Shown: positions 55,473 to 64,000, numbered from the stretch's first letter. The stretch is DNA of 64,000 bases from an uncultured Alphaproteobacteria bacterium (GCA_944393685.1 CALYAW010000005.1:54647-118646); one strand, 5' to 3'. The notes: generated by a model not told the origin, from the sequence alone. Numbers and translations are program-made.

Positions 55473-55729
55473 CTACCTGCGTAAGCAGGTAGATGTAGAT
55501 ATACCTGCCCAGCCGTTAGGCTTGCGAAGCCTTTGGGCAGGGCGAACGTAGTTCGGAACAGGTAATACCACTTGCGTTAGCTAGTGGAAGTTTATTAGTT
55601 GCCTTACAGAAAACCCCGAGTTTACTCGGGGCTGAATGTCAAGGTGTTGGAACAACACCGCTCCACGCCAACGAGCGTGGTCAAACCGCAAGGTTTGTAG
55701 CAGTTATAGAACCCCCAGTTTACTGGGGG
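55473..55729. repeat. array of small palindromic hairpins
   Basis: No gene seen between 55420 and 55733. Instead, nine or so perfect stems in about 260 bases: CTACCTGC/GCAGGTAG (55473-55492); CCTGCCCA/TGGGCAGG (55504-55541) enclosing AGGCTT/AAGCCT; CGAAC/GTTCG (55543-55555); CCACT/AGTGG (55568-55586); CCCCGAG/CTCGGGG (55614-55631); GGTGTTG/CAACACC (55643-55659); CCACGC/GCGTGG (55663-55680); CAAACC/GGTTTG (55682-55697); CCCCCAG/CTGGGGG (55712-55729). The stems differ from each other; loops are often GTAA, TTTA, GCG or GCAA. The last one could end alr transcription on the minus strand. Confidence 0.8.
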
Positions 55730-55733
55730 ATAT

Positions 55734-56828
55734 CTATTCTTCAATATATTTGCGAATATAGCGTGTGTTTTTACCTACCCGCGACATAATTTCATAAGAG
55801 ATTGTTCCTGCATCTCTTCCCATATCATCAAGGGTATAAAAATCATCTGTAATCAAAGCCATATCGCCAACTTCCAATCCGTCAACGGTCGTTACGTCAC
55901 AAATCATATTATCCATTGACATCCGACCAATAACGCGGCCTTCTTGTAATTTTCCTCGAACTTGAAAATAGACTTTGCCGACATTGGACAGCGAGCGAGG
56001 AATCCCGTCGCCGTACCCAATTGAAATTATGGCGATTTTTCTATCGGAAGAGGCTCTGTAAGTTGCTGAATAGCCAACAAATTCACCTTTAGGTAAGTCT
56101 GCAATTTCCAAGACAGGGGCTTTTATCTTCACAACATTTTTCATCTGATTTTTGCGATAAGGAGCTGTGTTTATGCCATACATAGCGGCTCCGAGTCGAA
56201 CCATGTTCCATTGAAAATTCTCTCCCAAAAACACACCGTCAGAGGCAGATAAGGAAGCCGGCAAATCGGGAAAATAAAGATTTTTAAGAGCATCAAAGTT
56301 TTCAAGTTGGTGTGTATTCATAAAGTGTTCTTTCTCATCACCGCAAGCCAGATGAGACATAACCATCTGAAATTCTTGCAAATCGCTCTCTGAAAGTTTT
56401 GCCAAGTCTTTTTCACGAAATCCAAGTCTGTTTAATCCTGTTTCAATATGAATAACAGGTTTTCTGGTATCTGGCCTTGCTTCTTTCCAATAGGCAAACA
56501 TCTCAGGCGAGCTGATGACCGGAATTAATTGTTTGTGTTTTTCAAAAAGTTCTTTGCTGTCTTCTCCAAAGCCTTGCAAAACAAAAATTTTTGCTTGGGG
56601 AATACTTTCAACAATTCTTTCTCCTTCAATAGCATGAGCAACAAAAAAGTTGCGGCAGTTAGCTTTCTCATATAACATTGGCGCAATAATTGATGCTCCC
56701 AAACCATAAGAATCATCTTTTACGACGGCAGCGGGAATTGAGTGGGCTGCAATAGTTTTTAGTAGATTATAATTGTCTAAAATGTTTTTGAGGTTGATTT
56801 CCAAAATCGGCCTTGTCAAAATACTCAT
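55734..56828 (-). CDS. alr: alanine racemase
   Basis: PLP enzyme that makes D-alanine for peptidoglycan. 364 residues, usual length. PLP lysine in AVVKDDSYGLG near residue 37 (the family norm is KADAYGHG, so this loop has drifted), catalytic Tyr in IGYGDGIPR near 270, and GRMSMDN near 305. Divergent from the TatD-like gene. D-Ala links it functionally to ddpX in this window. Transcription runs into the hairpin array. Confidence 0.94.
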   Translation of the reverse strand: MSILTRPILEINLKNILDNYNLLKTIAAHSIPAAVVKDDSYGLGASIIAPMLYEKANCRNFFVAHAIEGERIVESIPQAKIFVLQGFGEDSKELFEKHKQLIPVISSPEMFAYWKEARPDTRKPVIHIETGLNRLGFREKDLAKLSESDLQEFQMVMSHLACGDEKEHFMNTHQLENFDALKNLYFPDLPASLSASDGVFLGENFQWNMVRLGAAMYGINTAPYRKNQMKNVVKIKAPVLEIADLPKGEFVGYSATYRASSDRKIAIISIGYGDGIPRSLSNVGKVYFQVRGKLQEGRVIGRMSMDNMICDVTTVDGLEVGDMALITDDFYTLDDMGRDAGTISYEIMSRVGKNTRYIRKYIEE

Positions 56829-56876
56829 AATTTTTTACTATCCTATCAATATTTTCCATCAAAGGTGTTTATTTAT

Positions 56877-57620
56877 ATGCAGTTTATGGATACTCATATA
56901 CATTTGCAAGATTTTAAAAAGAAAAATGCAACGGATATTATCAAAAAATCTGCTTCCATAGGGATAGAGAAACTTGTTTGTGTTTCTTCCCTAGAAGATG
57001 ATTGGCCCAAAATAGCATCTTTTGCAAAAAAATTTTCGTCGATGGTTGTTCCTGCCTTTGGAATACATCCTTGGTACGTTCGCCAAGCAAAAAAAGGATG
57101 GCAGGAACGATTGTCCAGTTATCTAGAGCAATTTCCTCAGGCCTTAATAGGTGAAACCGGTTTAGACAGATTTAAAGATACTGATTATGAGCCTCAAAAC
57201 GAATTTTTTAAATTGCATATAGAATTGGCGCAAAAATATTCCCGTCCATTGATTATTCATGCTGTTCAAAGCCACAAATGGCTTGAGGAATATTGGAAAC
57301 TTTTACCCCCTAAATTTGTTTTCCACTCATTTAACGGCAAAAAAGAGTTCTTAGAGCAAATTATCAAAGCCGGAGGTTATGTTTCTTTGTCATCTTCAAT
57401 TCTGCGCAATCCCAACAAGACAAAGATTGTTCCTCTGATACCAAAAGATCGCTTACTGTTTGAAACCGATGGCCCGTCACAAGGACTAGAGCGTTTCAAA
57501 GAAGGGAAATTGGAAGACTTGCAGCTTCAGGCAAAAGAAATTGCCGTTTTGTGCGGAGAAGATATTGAAAATTTAAGTGCTCAAGTTTATCACAATTCAT
57601 TGGAGTTTATACATGTCTGA
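56877..57620 (+). CDS. TatD-family metal-dependent hydrolase
   Basis: 247 residues from the ATG at 56877 (AAAGG upstream); an in-frame GTG at 56865 and ATG at 56886 are alternatives. Amidohydrolase-fold landmarks: MDTHIHL (HxH metal site), GETGLD, LIIHAVQ, FVFHSFNG and ETDGP. TatD enzymes are DNases or D-tyrosyl-tRNA related hydrolases; the exact role is unknown. Its stop overlaps the tcdA start by 8 bases. Confidence 0.87.
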   Translation: MQFMDTHIHLQDFKKKNATDIIKKSASIGIEKLVCVSSLEDDWPKIASFAKKFSSMVVPAFGIHPWYVRQAKKGWQERLSSYLEQFPQALIGETGLDRFKDTDYEPQNEFFKLHIELAQKYSRPLIIHAVQSHKWLEEYWKLLPPKFVFHSFNGKKEFLEQIIKAGGYVSLSSSILRNPNKTKIVPLIPKDRLLFETDGPSQGLERFKEGKLEDLQLQAKEIAVLCGEDIENLSAQVYHNSLEFIHV

Positions 57621-58383
57621 TATTCGCTTACTTAGAACGGAAATGTTGCTAGGTCATGAAGGTATAAAAAAATTAAAAAAATCTACGGTAATGATTATAG
57701 GGCTTGGCGCAGTAGGAGGGTATGCTTTAGAGGCTATTGCCAGAGCCGGAATTGGACATTTGATATTGGTTGATTTTGATGTCTTTGATGAAAGCAATAT
57801 CAATCGACAGATTTTGGCTCTAAGTAGCACCATCGGCCGCAAAAAAATTGATGTTGCCAAAGAACGCGTATTAGAGATAAATCCGAGCTGTCATGTGGAA
57901 ACAATAGATATGTTTGTTAATTCAGAAACAATATCAGAATTATTGAGCCGCAAAGTTGACTACGTAATTGATGCAATAGACGCGCTTAATCCCAAATGTT
58001 GTCTGATGGAAGAACTATACAATAGAGGACTTCCTTTTGTTTCATCCATGGGAGCGGCACTTAAAAGCGATCCGTCTTTTATACGCTGTGCTCCTCTGAG
58101 CGGAAGCAAAAACTGTGGATTGGCTAAATTTATTCGTAAACGTTTACGTAAAAGAGGTGTAGAAATATCATCTGTTATGAGTGTCTTTTCGGATGAACAG
58201 GTCGCTCTTCCTGAGACGGCCATTCAGATGCTTGAGACGAATATGCAAGAAGGTCGCAACCGAAATACAATGGGATCTCTACCGACCATTACGGCAATAT
58301 TTGGTCTTACATTAGCCAATTATGTCATCAAGCAGTTATCCGGATTTGGGAAAAAGGAAAAAGAAAATGCAAACAACACCTAA
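57613..58383 (+). CDS. tcdA: tRNA threonylcarbamoyladenosine dehydratase
   Basis: E1-like enzyme forming the cyclic ct6A37 of ANN-decoding tRNAs. 256 residues, beginning with MSDIRLLRTEMLLG, then the nucleotide-binding GLGAVGGYALEAIARAG, DFDVFDESNINRQ, DAIDALNPK and the CGLAKFIRKRLRKRG segment characteristic of TcdA/CsdL. The ATG is inside the TatD gene's last codons and it overlaps hydF by 17 bases, so all three are translated as a tight cluster. Confidence 0.92.
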   Translation: MSDIRLLRTEMLLGHEGIKKLKKSTVMIIGLGAVGGYALEAIARAGIGHLILVDFDVFDESNINRQILALSSTIGRKKIDVAKERVLEINPSCHVETIDMFVNSETISELLSRKVDYVIDAIDALNPKCCLMEELYNRGLPFVSSMGAALKSDPSFIRCAPLSGSKNCGLAKFIRKRLRKRGVEISSVMSVFSDEQVALPETAIQMLETNMQEGRNRNTMGSLPTITAIFGLTLANYVIKQLSGFGKKEKENANNT

Positions 58384-59596
58384 ATCGCTGCGTCTTCATA
58401 TTGCTCTAATGGGGCGTGTTAATTCCGGAAAATCAAGTTTTTTGAATCTAATTTGCGGACAAGACGTTGCCATTACCTCTGCACAAGAGGGAACAACAAC
58501 CGATATTGTAGAGAAAACACAAGAATTATCTCCGCTTGGGCCGGTTGTATGGTTGGATACGGCAGGCTATGGAGATAAGACGGAATTATCTTCTCTTCGT
58601 CTCCAGAAAACGCAAGCGGTTTTTGACAGAGCCGATATTATTTTGCTTATTTGCGAAGGGAACAACATTGGTAGCTTTGAGCAAGAGATTATGGCTATGG
58701 CTCAAGAGCGAAAAATCCCGCTTATTAAGATATATAATAAAGCAGATATTTTTTCAGTTGACGATAGTGAGGGCATTCTTGTTAATTCTCGAGATAAAAG
58801 TTCTCGCGATGAAGTCTTAAATAAACTCAAGGCGGCACTGATAAAAGTATGTCCCGATGAATTTGTAGATACTCCAACGATATTTGGCGATTTAGCTCCC
58901 GCTCAAAGTTTTGTGGTAATGATTGTGCCGATAGATTTTGAGGCGCCCAAAGGACGCTTAATATTGCCACAGGTTCAAGCAATACGCGATGGATTGGATA
59001 ATTCTCAGATTATAAGTGTTGTAAAAGAAAGCGAATATATATCGGCTCTTGATAATATGAAGACACCTCCGTCATTGGTTATTTGTGATTCTCAAGTAGT
59101 AGACTTTATGGTTGCAAACACGCCTAAAGAGATAGCGTGCACAACTTTTTCAATATTATTTGCGCGTCTCAAAGGCGATATAGTCAAATTGGTAGAGGGG
59201 GCCGCGGCAATTTCAAAATTACAAAACGGAGACAGAGTCCTAATATCCGAATCATGCACTCATCATGCGGTGGAAGATGATATCGGCCGAGTAAAAATTC
59301 CGCGTTGGCTAAAGCAAAAGACCGGAAAGGAACTTCTAATAGAGCATGTTGCAGGATTGGACTTTCCTCAAGATTTGTCGCAATACAAGCTGGTTATTCA
59401 GTGCGGAGGGTGTATGCATAATCGTCGAACCATGTTGACGCGCATTAATTTATGTGAACAGGCCGGAGTTCCGATAACCAATTACGGAGTTTGTATTTCT
59501 GAGTTGAAAGGTGTTTTGGAACGCGTTTTAACGCCGATACCGGAAGCATTGGAAGCCTATCGCCGTATCAAAAATAAGTCATTGAAAACAGCGTAA
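58367..59596 (+). CDS. hydF: [FeFe]-hydrogenase maturation GTPase HydF
   Basis: Scaffold on which the 2Fe subcluster of the [FeFe]-hydrogenase H-cluster is built before transfer. 409 residues from the ATG at 58367 (AAAGGAAAAAG upstream). GTPase domain with P-loop GRVNSGKSS near 16-24 and DTAG; a dimerisation domain; then the cluster domain with C297-T-H299, and C346-G-G-C349. The His usually before CxxC is Gln345. HydE, HydG and the hydrogenase are not in this window, so they are expected elsewhere in the genome. Confidence 0.92.
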   Translation: MQTTPKSLRLHIALMGRVNSGKSSFLNLICGQDVAITSAQEGTTTDIVEKTQELSPLGPVVWLDTAGYGDKTELSSLRLQKTQAVFDRADIILLICEGNNIGSFEQEIMAMAQERKIPLIKIYNKADIFSVDDSEGILVNSRDKSSRDEVLNKLKAALIKVCPDEFVDTPTIFGDLAPAQSFVVMIVPIDFEAPKGRLILPQVQAIRDGLDNSQIISVVKESEYISALDNMKTPPSLVICDSQVVDFMVANTPKEIACTTFSILFARLKGDIVKLVEGAAAISKLQNGDRVLISESCTHHAVEDDIGRVKIPRWLKQKTGKELLIEHVAGLDFPQDLSQYKLVIQCGGCMHNRRTMLTRINLCEQAGVPITNYGVCISELKGVLERVLTPIPEALEAYRRIKNKSLKTA

Positions 59597-59678
59597 AAGT
59601 TGTTTTATTTCCTTGTCTTTTAGCGTACATTCTTTTATTCTGTGGAAAGAGTAAAGTTTTTTGATTGGGAACAAATTG

Positions 59679-60539
59679 ATGAAAATGATAAAGCCCATCG
59701 TTAATATTGCCAAGATTGCCGATGATTATGATACGTTCATCCTTGGTTTTGACGGAGTTTTGACGGAAGGAGCTGGAATCCTTTCGGACGCGCGCGGTTG
59801 CATAAACAATCTGTTTGACAGCAAGAAAAAAGTTGTCATACTTTCCAATACTTCGTTACGGGTTGCAGAGGTTGCTGATATTTTGCAAAAAGCCTCAATC
59901 TCTCCCTCGCGTTTTACTTGCGTTATGACGGCAGGAGAAGTTTTGCACTATCTTTTAAAGAGCCGTAGTGGGGCTTATGCAGCGTTGGGAGATATATATT
60001 ATCGTCTTGGCGGCAGGGGAGCAAACGGAGTTTTTTATGGTTTGGATTATTCAGAGACATCAGAGATTGAAAAAGCTCATTTTATATATATGAGCGAGGT
60101 GAGTGATGTCGGAGACACGATAGACACATATCGTCCTTTGTTGGAGCATGCCGCCACTTTAGGGATTCCGTTTGTGTGTGCGGGTAATGACACATCATGT
60201 TTTAAGAATAGTAAAATATGTTTGGCTCCGGGAGCAATTGCTGAGCAATATGCGGTTATGGGAGGACAGATTATTACACTGGGCAAGCCCGATATTCGAT
60301 TATTCCGCTATTGTATGGACAGTTTATCGGATGCGGGACGTATATTGGTAATTGGCGATAATATAGCCACCGACATCAAAGCGGCATCTTCTTTAGAATG
60401 GGATTCTGTTCTTGTTAGCAAAGGCGTTCATGTGAATTATTTGGGAGAAGGTTATATTCCTGATGTTGCCAAAACGCGAGAGTTATCAAACAATTATGAT
60501 GCCTCTCCGAATTTTGTTATTTCTAATTTCAGGTGGTAG
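59679..60539 (+). CDS. HAD-like protein (class IIA), nucleophile missing
   Basis: 286 residues from the ATG at 59679. Resembles the alphaproteobacterial HAD-IIA group: motif II LSNTSLR, Lys in GKPDIRLF, motif IV GDNIATDIKAA. Motif I, however, reads ILGFDGVLTEG: the first Asp of DxDG, which forms the phospho-enzyme, is Gly23 while the second is Asp25. So it is probably not a standard phosphatase. It lies 82 bases after hydF; the next gene begins 2 bases after its stop. Confidence 0.8.
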   Translation: MKMIKPIVNIAKIADDYDTFILGFDGVLTEGAGILSDARGCINNLFDSKKKVVILSNTSLRVAEVADILQKASISPSRFTCVMTAGEVLHYLLKSRSGAYAALGDIYYRLGGRGANGVFYGLDYSETSEIEKAHFIYMSEVSDVGDTIDTYRPLLEHAATLGIPFVCAGNDTSCFKNSKICLAPGAIAEQYAVMGGQIITLGKPDIRLFRYCMDSLSDAGRILVIGDNIATDIKAASSLEWDSVLVSKGVHVNYLGEGYIPDVAKTRELSNNYDASPNFVISNFRW

Positions 60540-60541
60540 TC

Positions 60542-61087
60542 GTGCAGCGTAAAAAGAAATTTTTGATTTTAGTTTCTGCTTTTGTTTTTTTGGCTGTTAT
60601 TTTGACGACGCCTTTGGCAGATTTGGGGCGTTTTGATAGTTTATACGATGAAATGCCGGAGCAAGGGTATATAATAACAATAGATGAGCTGAATGCTTTT
60701 TTGAGTGTATGGTCTGAGTTTATGCATAAAGATATAGCTGGCTACAGCTCGCAGCAATTATCATTGAGCCGCCATGATGCGGAAAGCGGATTTCCTCCGC
60801 AGCTTGTTCGCTGGCTCAAAAGGCAAGGTTGGGGAGCCGAAAGATTTTTTTATAATGAACAAAAAATCAGAGCTCTCATCAATGCCGCATCTTTGGAAGA
60901 AAACTTGAATGCCAACCGTCAATTGTTAAAGAAAATGAAAGACAACGACAATTTAAAAAGTATTGTACGCTCTCAGGAAGAACAATTGAAACTGATAAAA
61001 GTGAACAAGCAAGAGCTTGAATTAATAAAAGCCAATTTATATCAAGTAAGCCAGATTTTAGAAGGGAAAGCGGTTTTAAAAAACTAG
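60542..61087 (+). CDS. hypothetical membrane-anchored coiled-coil protein
   Basis: 181 residues from a GTG at 60542, with GGTGG at 60532-60536 five bases before it; no ATG is available near the N-terminal hydrophobic segment. Layout: one N-terminal anchor (about 5-24), a soluble middle with an RLKRQGWG-like basic patch, then a charged helix likely to be a coiled coil (about 115-175). No family recognised. Its last 4 bases overlap the convergent uup-like gene. Confidence 0.65.
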   Translation: MQRKKKFLILVSAFVFLAVILTTPLADLGRFDSLYDEMPEQGYIITIDELNAFLSVWSEFMHKDIAGYSSQQLSLSRHDAESGFPPQLVRWLKRQGWGAERFFYNEQKIRALINAASLEENLNANRQLLKKMKDNDNLKSIVRSQEEQLKLIKVNKQELELIKANLYQVSQILEGKAVLKN

Positions 61088-62889
61088 GAATTGATTTCTT
61101 CTTCCAGAATTTGCAGTTCCAACCATTGATTTTCTTTAGCTTCTTTTTGTGCGATTTTTTGAGCATGTTCGGAAGTCAATTCATTAAAACGAGCGGCATC
61201 TCGAATGTATAAATCCGCGTCGCTTAAGGCAGATTCAATATCAGCGATTTCTTTTTCCAGAGTTTCTATTTCTTGAGGCAAAATACTCAGCAACCTTTGC
61301 TGGTTATAACTTAGTTTCTGTGGCCGGCTGTTTTTTTGCGAGATATTTTTTTGCACGGTTTTTGTTGTTTTTTTTGTTTCCGGCTTATTTTCAGGGAGAG
61401 AAATTTTGGCAAGTAATTCGGAGTAGCTACCGGCATGTTCATACAAGGAGCCATCACCTTTCATATAAATAATGGATGTAACAATTCTATCTAAAAAGTC
61501 TCGATCATGGCTAACAATCAAAACGGTTCCCTCATATTCATCCAGCACTTCTTGCAAAAGGTCAAGAGTGTCCATATCCAAATCGTTTGTAGGTTCGTCA
61601 AGGACCAAGAAGTTTGAAGGTTGAGCCAAGGCAACGGCAAGCATAAGGCGATTTTTTTCACCACCGGATAAAGCGGCCACAGGACATTGAGCCTGAGCAG
61701 GTTTGAACAAAAAATCTTTGAGATAAGCCACCACATGGCGATAATGTCCGTGTACCATGATATGGTCGCCTTTATCACACAAAGTTTGCCAAAGAGTTTT
61801 TTTAGGATCCAAAGAAAGGCGGTTTTGGTCAAAATAGGCTTCGTCTAGGTTTTTTCCAATACGGACAAAACCGCTATCTGGTTCCAATCGCTTGGTTAAC
61901 AATTTGATAAGAGTTGTTTTTCCAGCACCATTTGGACCGACAATGCCGATTTTATTTCCCTTAATAATGCGAGTAGAAAAATCTTTGACAATTTCACGTT
62001 GACCAAATTTTTTAGAAATATGTTTTGCTTCAATGACAAGTTTGGAGCGAAAATCACCTTCTTCAAGATTAAGATTAATATTTCCGATTTGTTTGATTTG
62101 TTCGCGGCGTTCGGCTCTGAGCTGTTGTAGTCTGCGCAAGCGTCCCATATTTCGACGTCGTCGTGCGGTTACGCCTTTATGGAGCCACTCAGTTTCTTCG
62201 GCAATTTTTTTATTAAGATTAATCTGCTCGATGATTTCTTGATTTATGATTTCTTCTTGCCACTCTTCAAAATATTTAAAACCTTTATTGTTACGGTGCA
62301 TTTTTCCGCGATCGAGCCAAAATGTTGTTGAGGAAACATGTTCCAAAAACATTCTGTCATGAGAGATAAGGATAACGGCACCGTCAAATTCGGCAATAAT
62401 TTTTTCAAGTGTCTCGATAGTATTGATATCGAGATGATTTGTCGGTTCGTCAAGCAGCAAGATATCAGGTTGGCCAATCAATGTTTTTGCCAGAGCGGCT
62501 TTACGTTGTTCTCCTCCGGAGGCGCTTTTTGTTTCTTGGGCGTCAAGAATTCCAAGTTTTTCAATCCATATATCGGCCTTATATTCCTGATTGGCAGATT
62601 TTTCTTCCAGACCGGAAAGAACGACATCGCGCAGAGTGAGATATTTGCTCAAATCAGGTTCTTGCGGCATATAGGCAATTTTTGTGCCTGGTTGCACAAA
62701 TATTTCACCGTTATCCGGTTCTAAAATGCCGGCAATAATTTTCAGAAGAGTAGATTTTCCCGAACCGTTTCGTCCGACCAAAGATATTTTGTCGCCGCGG
62801 TTAATATAGAGTTCAACGTTTTCAAATAGTTGATTGTCACCAAAGGCCAAAGAGACGCCCTTAAGAGTATAAATAGGAGGCTCTTGCAT
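61084..62889 (-). CDS. uup: ABC-F ATPase, Uup-like
   Basis: 601-residue soluble protein with two ABC cassettes: Walker A GRNGSGKST near 40 and GPNGAGKT near 325, signatures SGGEQRK and SGGEKNR, Walker B LLLDEPTNHLD and LVLDEPTNDLD. The charged linker between them and the C-terminal coiled coil (about 535-600) match Uup, a ribosome-associated ABC-F factor linked to 50S assembly and excision of transposons. It ends convergent to the GTG-start gene and starts 3 bases after a TerB-like gene. Confidence 0.93.
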   Translation of the reverse strand: MQEPPIYTLKGVSLAFGDNQLFENVELYINRGDKISLVGRNGSGKSTLLKIIAGILEPDNGEIFVQPGTKIAYMPQEPDLSKYLTLRDVVLSGLEEKSANQEYKADIWIEKLGILDAQETKSASGGEQRKAALAKTLIGQPDILLLDEPTNHLDINTIETLEKIIAEFDGAVILISHDRMFLEHVSSTTFWLDRGKMHRNNKGFKYFEEWQEEIINQEIIEQINLNKKIAEETEWLHKGVTARRRRNMGRLRRLQQLRAERREQIKQIGNINLNLEEGDFRSKLVIEAKHISKKFGQREIVKDFSTRIIKGNKIGIVGPNGAGKTTLIKLLTKRLEPDSGFVRIGKNLDEAYFDQNRLSLDPKKTLWQTLCDKGDHIMVHGHYRHVVAYLKDFLFKPAQAQCPVAALSGGEKNRLMLAVALAQPSNFLVLDEPTNDLDMDTLDLLQEVLDEYEGTVLIVSHDRDFLDRIVTSIIYMKGDGSLYEHAGSYSELLAKISLPENKPETKKTTKTVQKNISQKNSRPQKLSYNQQRLLSILPQEIETLEKEIADIESALSDADLYIRDAARFNELTSEHAQKIAQKEAKENQWLELQILEEEINS

Positions 62890-62891
62890 GA

Positions 62892-63317
62892 TTAATCATC
62901 TTCTACCAAATGGGCGCCTTCAATCTGCCACTCCACACCTTTTGCAGCCCACAAAAAGAAGTCGTTGATTTTTTCTTGTTTAATGCCGGCGCCTGTACCG
63001 ATTTCATAAATAGTGCACATTTCTTCATCGCTCAATTCATGATCGACCACAGCCATCATAATCATTTCGCGAAGAATAAATCTTTTTGTTTTTTTGTGAG
63101 GAATATTTTTAATTTTTTTAATTAAATCGGCAGCTTTTTTGAGTTTTTTTACCTTTTTGAGGTCGGAGGCGGGGATTTCACACTCAAACGCCTGTCGCAT
63201 CAGATATTCCTGCTGCAGAGGAGTTTGTTTATCTTCAAAATGGAGCACGAAGTTAAGAGCTTCCATAAAAGTTATTTTTTCATCTAGCTCCATTGTTTTT
63301 TTAAAAGTTGTCATCAT
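62892..63317 (-). CDS. TerB/DjlA-like fold protein
   Basis: 141 residues, no signal peptide or membrane span. The helical segment LREMIMMAVVDHELSDEE followed by EKINDFFLWA has the acidic-helix pattern of TerB-like (tellurite-resistance/DjlA N-terminal) proteins, a metal-binding helical fold. Function not known. AGGA before the ATG; it is the first gene of a two-gene unit with uup and divergent from flbT. Confidence 0.65.
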   Translation of the reverse strand: MMTTFKKTMELDEKITFMEALNFVLHFEDKQTPLQQEYLMRQAFECEIPASDLKKVKKLKKAADLIKKIKNIPHKKTKRFILREMIMMAVVDHELSDEEMCTIYEIGTGAGIKQEKINDFFLWAAKGVEWQIEGAHLVEDD

Positions 63318-63367
63318 AGTCCTCGCTAAAATTAATTATTTTTGTTTATACATAAAAAAATAAAGAT

Positions 63368-63397
63368 TTGCAAAAAAAATAAATTCAATTATATAAT
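63368..63397 (+). promoter_or_regulatory. candidate flbT promoter
   Basis: TTGCAA at 63368-63373, 18 bases, perfect TATAAT at 63392-63397, 41 bases before the ATG. Confidence 0.6.
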
Positions 63398-63438
63398 AAC
63401 CCCAGATTTTATGAATTTGGAACAAAAGGAGACGGCAG

Positions 63439-63831
63439 ATGCCCCTAAAGATTGAACTCAAACCGCACGAAAGCATTATAATCGGCGAGTCCTTAATCAC
63501 CAATGACGGTGAGCGCACACGATTTTACATAGAGGGGAATGTTCCGATTCTTCGAGAAAAATTTATTTTGCGGGAAAAAGATGCCAACACACCGAGTCGG
63601 CGTGTGTACTTTATTGTTCAGCAGATGTATTTATCCGGAGGCACTCCCGAGCTTCAGAAGTTGTATTTAGAATATGTTCGTGATCTTCAAAACGCGGCGC
63701 ACAGCCTGATACCTTATATTGCGCCGGTTAATGAGAGCATCATTCATCAAGATTACTATGGAGCGATTAAGGCCTGTGCCAAATTGCTGGAAAAGGAAGA
63801 TGAGCTTTTTGGTGAGTCGCTCAAGATGTAG
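63439..63831 (+). CDS. flbT: flagellin regulator FlbT
   Basis: Small alphaproteobacterial protein that binds flagellin mRNA leaders and governs its translation or stability. 130 residues: MPLKIELKPHESIIIG at the start and VPILREKFILREKDANTPSRRVYF in condensed form are the family hallmarks. AAAGGAG site before the ATG. Its presence implies the organism has a flagellum. The gene just after may be a flagellin or flaF, but only its first codons are visible. Confidence 0.95.
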   Translation: MPLKIELKPHESIIIGESLITNDGERTRFYIEGNVPILREKFILREKDANTPSRRVYFIVQQMYLSGGTPELQKLYLEYVRDLQNAAHSLIPYIAPVNESIIHQDYYGAIKACAKLLEKEDELFGESLKM

Positions 63832-63886
63832 AGGACTTGGCTGTTAACGGATTTTTTATTTTTTCCTGATACTGTATATGTTAATA

Positions 63887-63916
63887 AAAAAGTCTTCTTG
63901 CTAAGGATGGCTTTTT
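63887..63916 (+). terminator. probable flbT terminator
   Basis: A/T-rich stem 63887-63897 with 63906-63916 (one mismatch) around AGTC/GGCT, ending in five T. Moderate strength. Confidence 0.5.
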
Positions 63917-63989
63917 ATGCTAATATAATATTTGTAGCCGCAGAAATATGGCTGCAGATATGTTTAACCACAGTATTTGGAGAAAAACC

Positions 63990-64000
63990 ATGTCAGACAT
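63990..64000 (+). CDS. start of a truncated gene
   Basis: ATG at 63990 with GGAGAAA eight bases earlier and a TATAAT at 63924-63929. Only Met-Ser-Asp is complete before the window ends, so the product cannot be named. Position after flbT suggests a flagellar gene; that is inference. Confidence 0.5.

Noticed and set aside
55473..55729. CRISPR array
   Set aside because: No repeated unit with regular spacers; each hairpin has a different sequence.
63906..63922. Sigma-54 promoter (TGGC...TGCT) before the last gene
   Set aside because: GG and GC are eight bases apart instead of ten.

Overview
The window looks like chromosome from an AT-rich, Gram-negative alphaproteobacterium. Pointers seen directly: the flagellar regulator FlbT, a TimA (Tim44-like)-MltA-Smr block divergent from secB, a der-bamB-YfgM-like block, outer-membrane lipoproteins with lipoboxes, and an MsbA-type exporter. 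A HydF gene ([FeFe]-hydrogenase maturation) and a eukaryote-type (type 2) isoleucyl-tRNA synthetase point to an anaerobic or fermentative lineage, possibly an uncultured host-associated one; that last step is inference. I see no rRNA, tRNA, CRISPR array, transposase or phage gene.

Layout. 0.3-5.4 kb: dnaE and two paralogous membrane proteins, ending on a bidirectional terminator shared with der. 5.4-10.2 kb (minus strand): der, bamB, a YfgM-like TPR protein and an unknown membrane protein. 10.3-21.7 kb (mostly plus): a membrane diguanylate cyclase overlapping an rRNA methyltransferase, a lipoprotein, transketolase, an unknown protein with an HEXXH motif and an internal repeat, a SemiSWEET, class II aldolase, a thioferritin-like protein, rpe and phoB. 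21.9-26.6 kb: tgt (with GC-rich stretches), a LOG-family protein, a fused SpmA-SpmB-like protein and dtd. 26.6-34.1 kb: a signal-peptide protein/lipoprotein pair, DUF1294, MsbA-like exporter, then smr, a small membrane protein, mltA and timA, divergent from secB.

34.2-55.7 kb is the most unusual part. Two copies of a two-gene cassette encoding secreted cysteine-rich proteins lie in inverted orientation, facing outward, at its two ends. Promoter, 5' UTR and the first 338 codons of the first gene are the same in both copies over 1,108 bp (two synonymous differences found); the 3' tails and partner genes differ. Between them are ddpX (VanX-type), a class I amidotransferase, a bat-type VWA operon, tyrS, anmK, a zeta-toxin-like kinase, ileS behind what looks like an Ile-rich leader-peptide attenuator, and a 946-residue protein of unknown family. 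Cassette B is followed by about 260 bp packed with small perfect hairpins.

55.7-64 kb: alr, a TatD-like hydrolase, tcdA, hydF and a HAD-like protein lacking the expected nucleophile in an overlapping plus-strand run; an Uup-type ABC-F ATPase and a TerB-like protein on minus; flbT; and the first codons of a gene that runs off the end.

Common thread: many genes concern the envelope and peptidoglycan (mltA, ddpX, anmK, alr, bamB, LpoB-like lipoprotein, MsbA, Bat proteins, zeta-like kinase), next to a secreted Cys-rich protein pair that appears to evolve by recombination.
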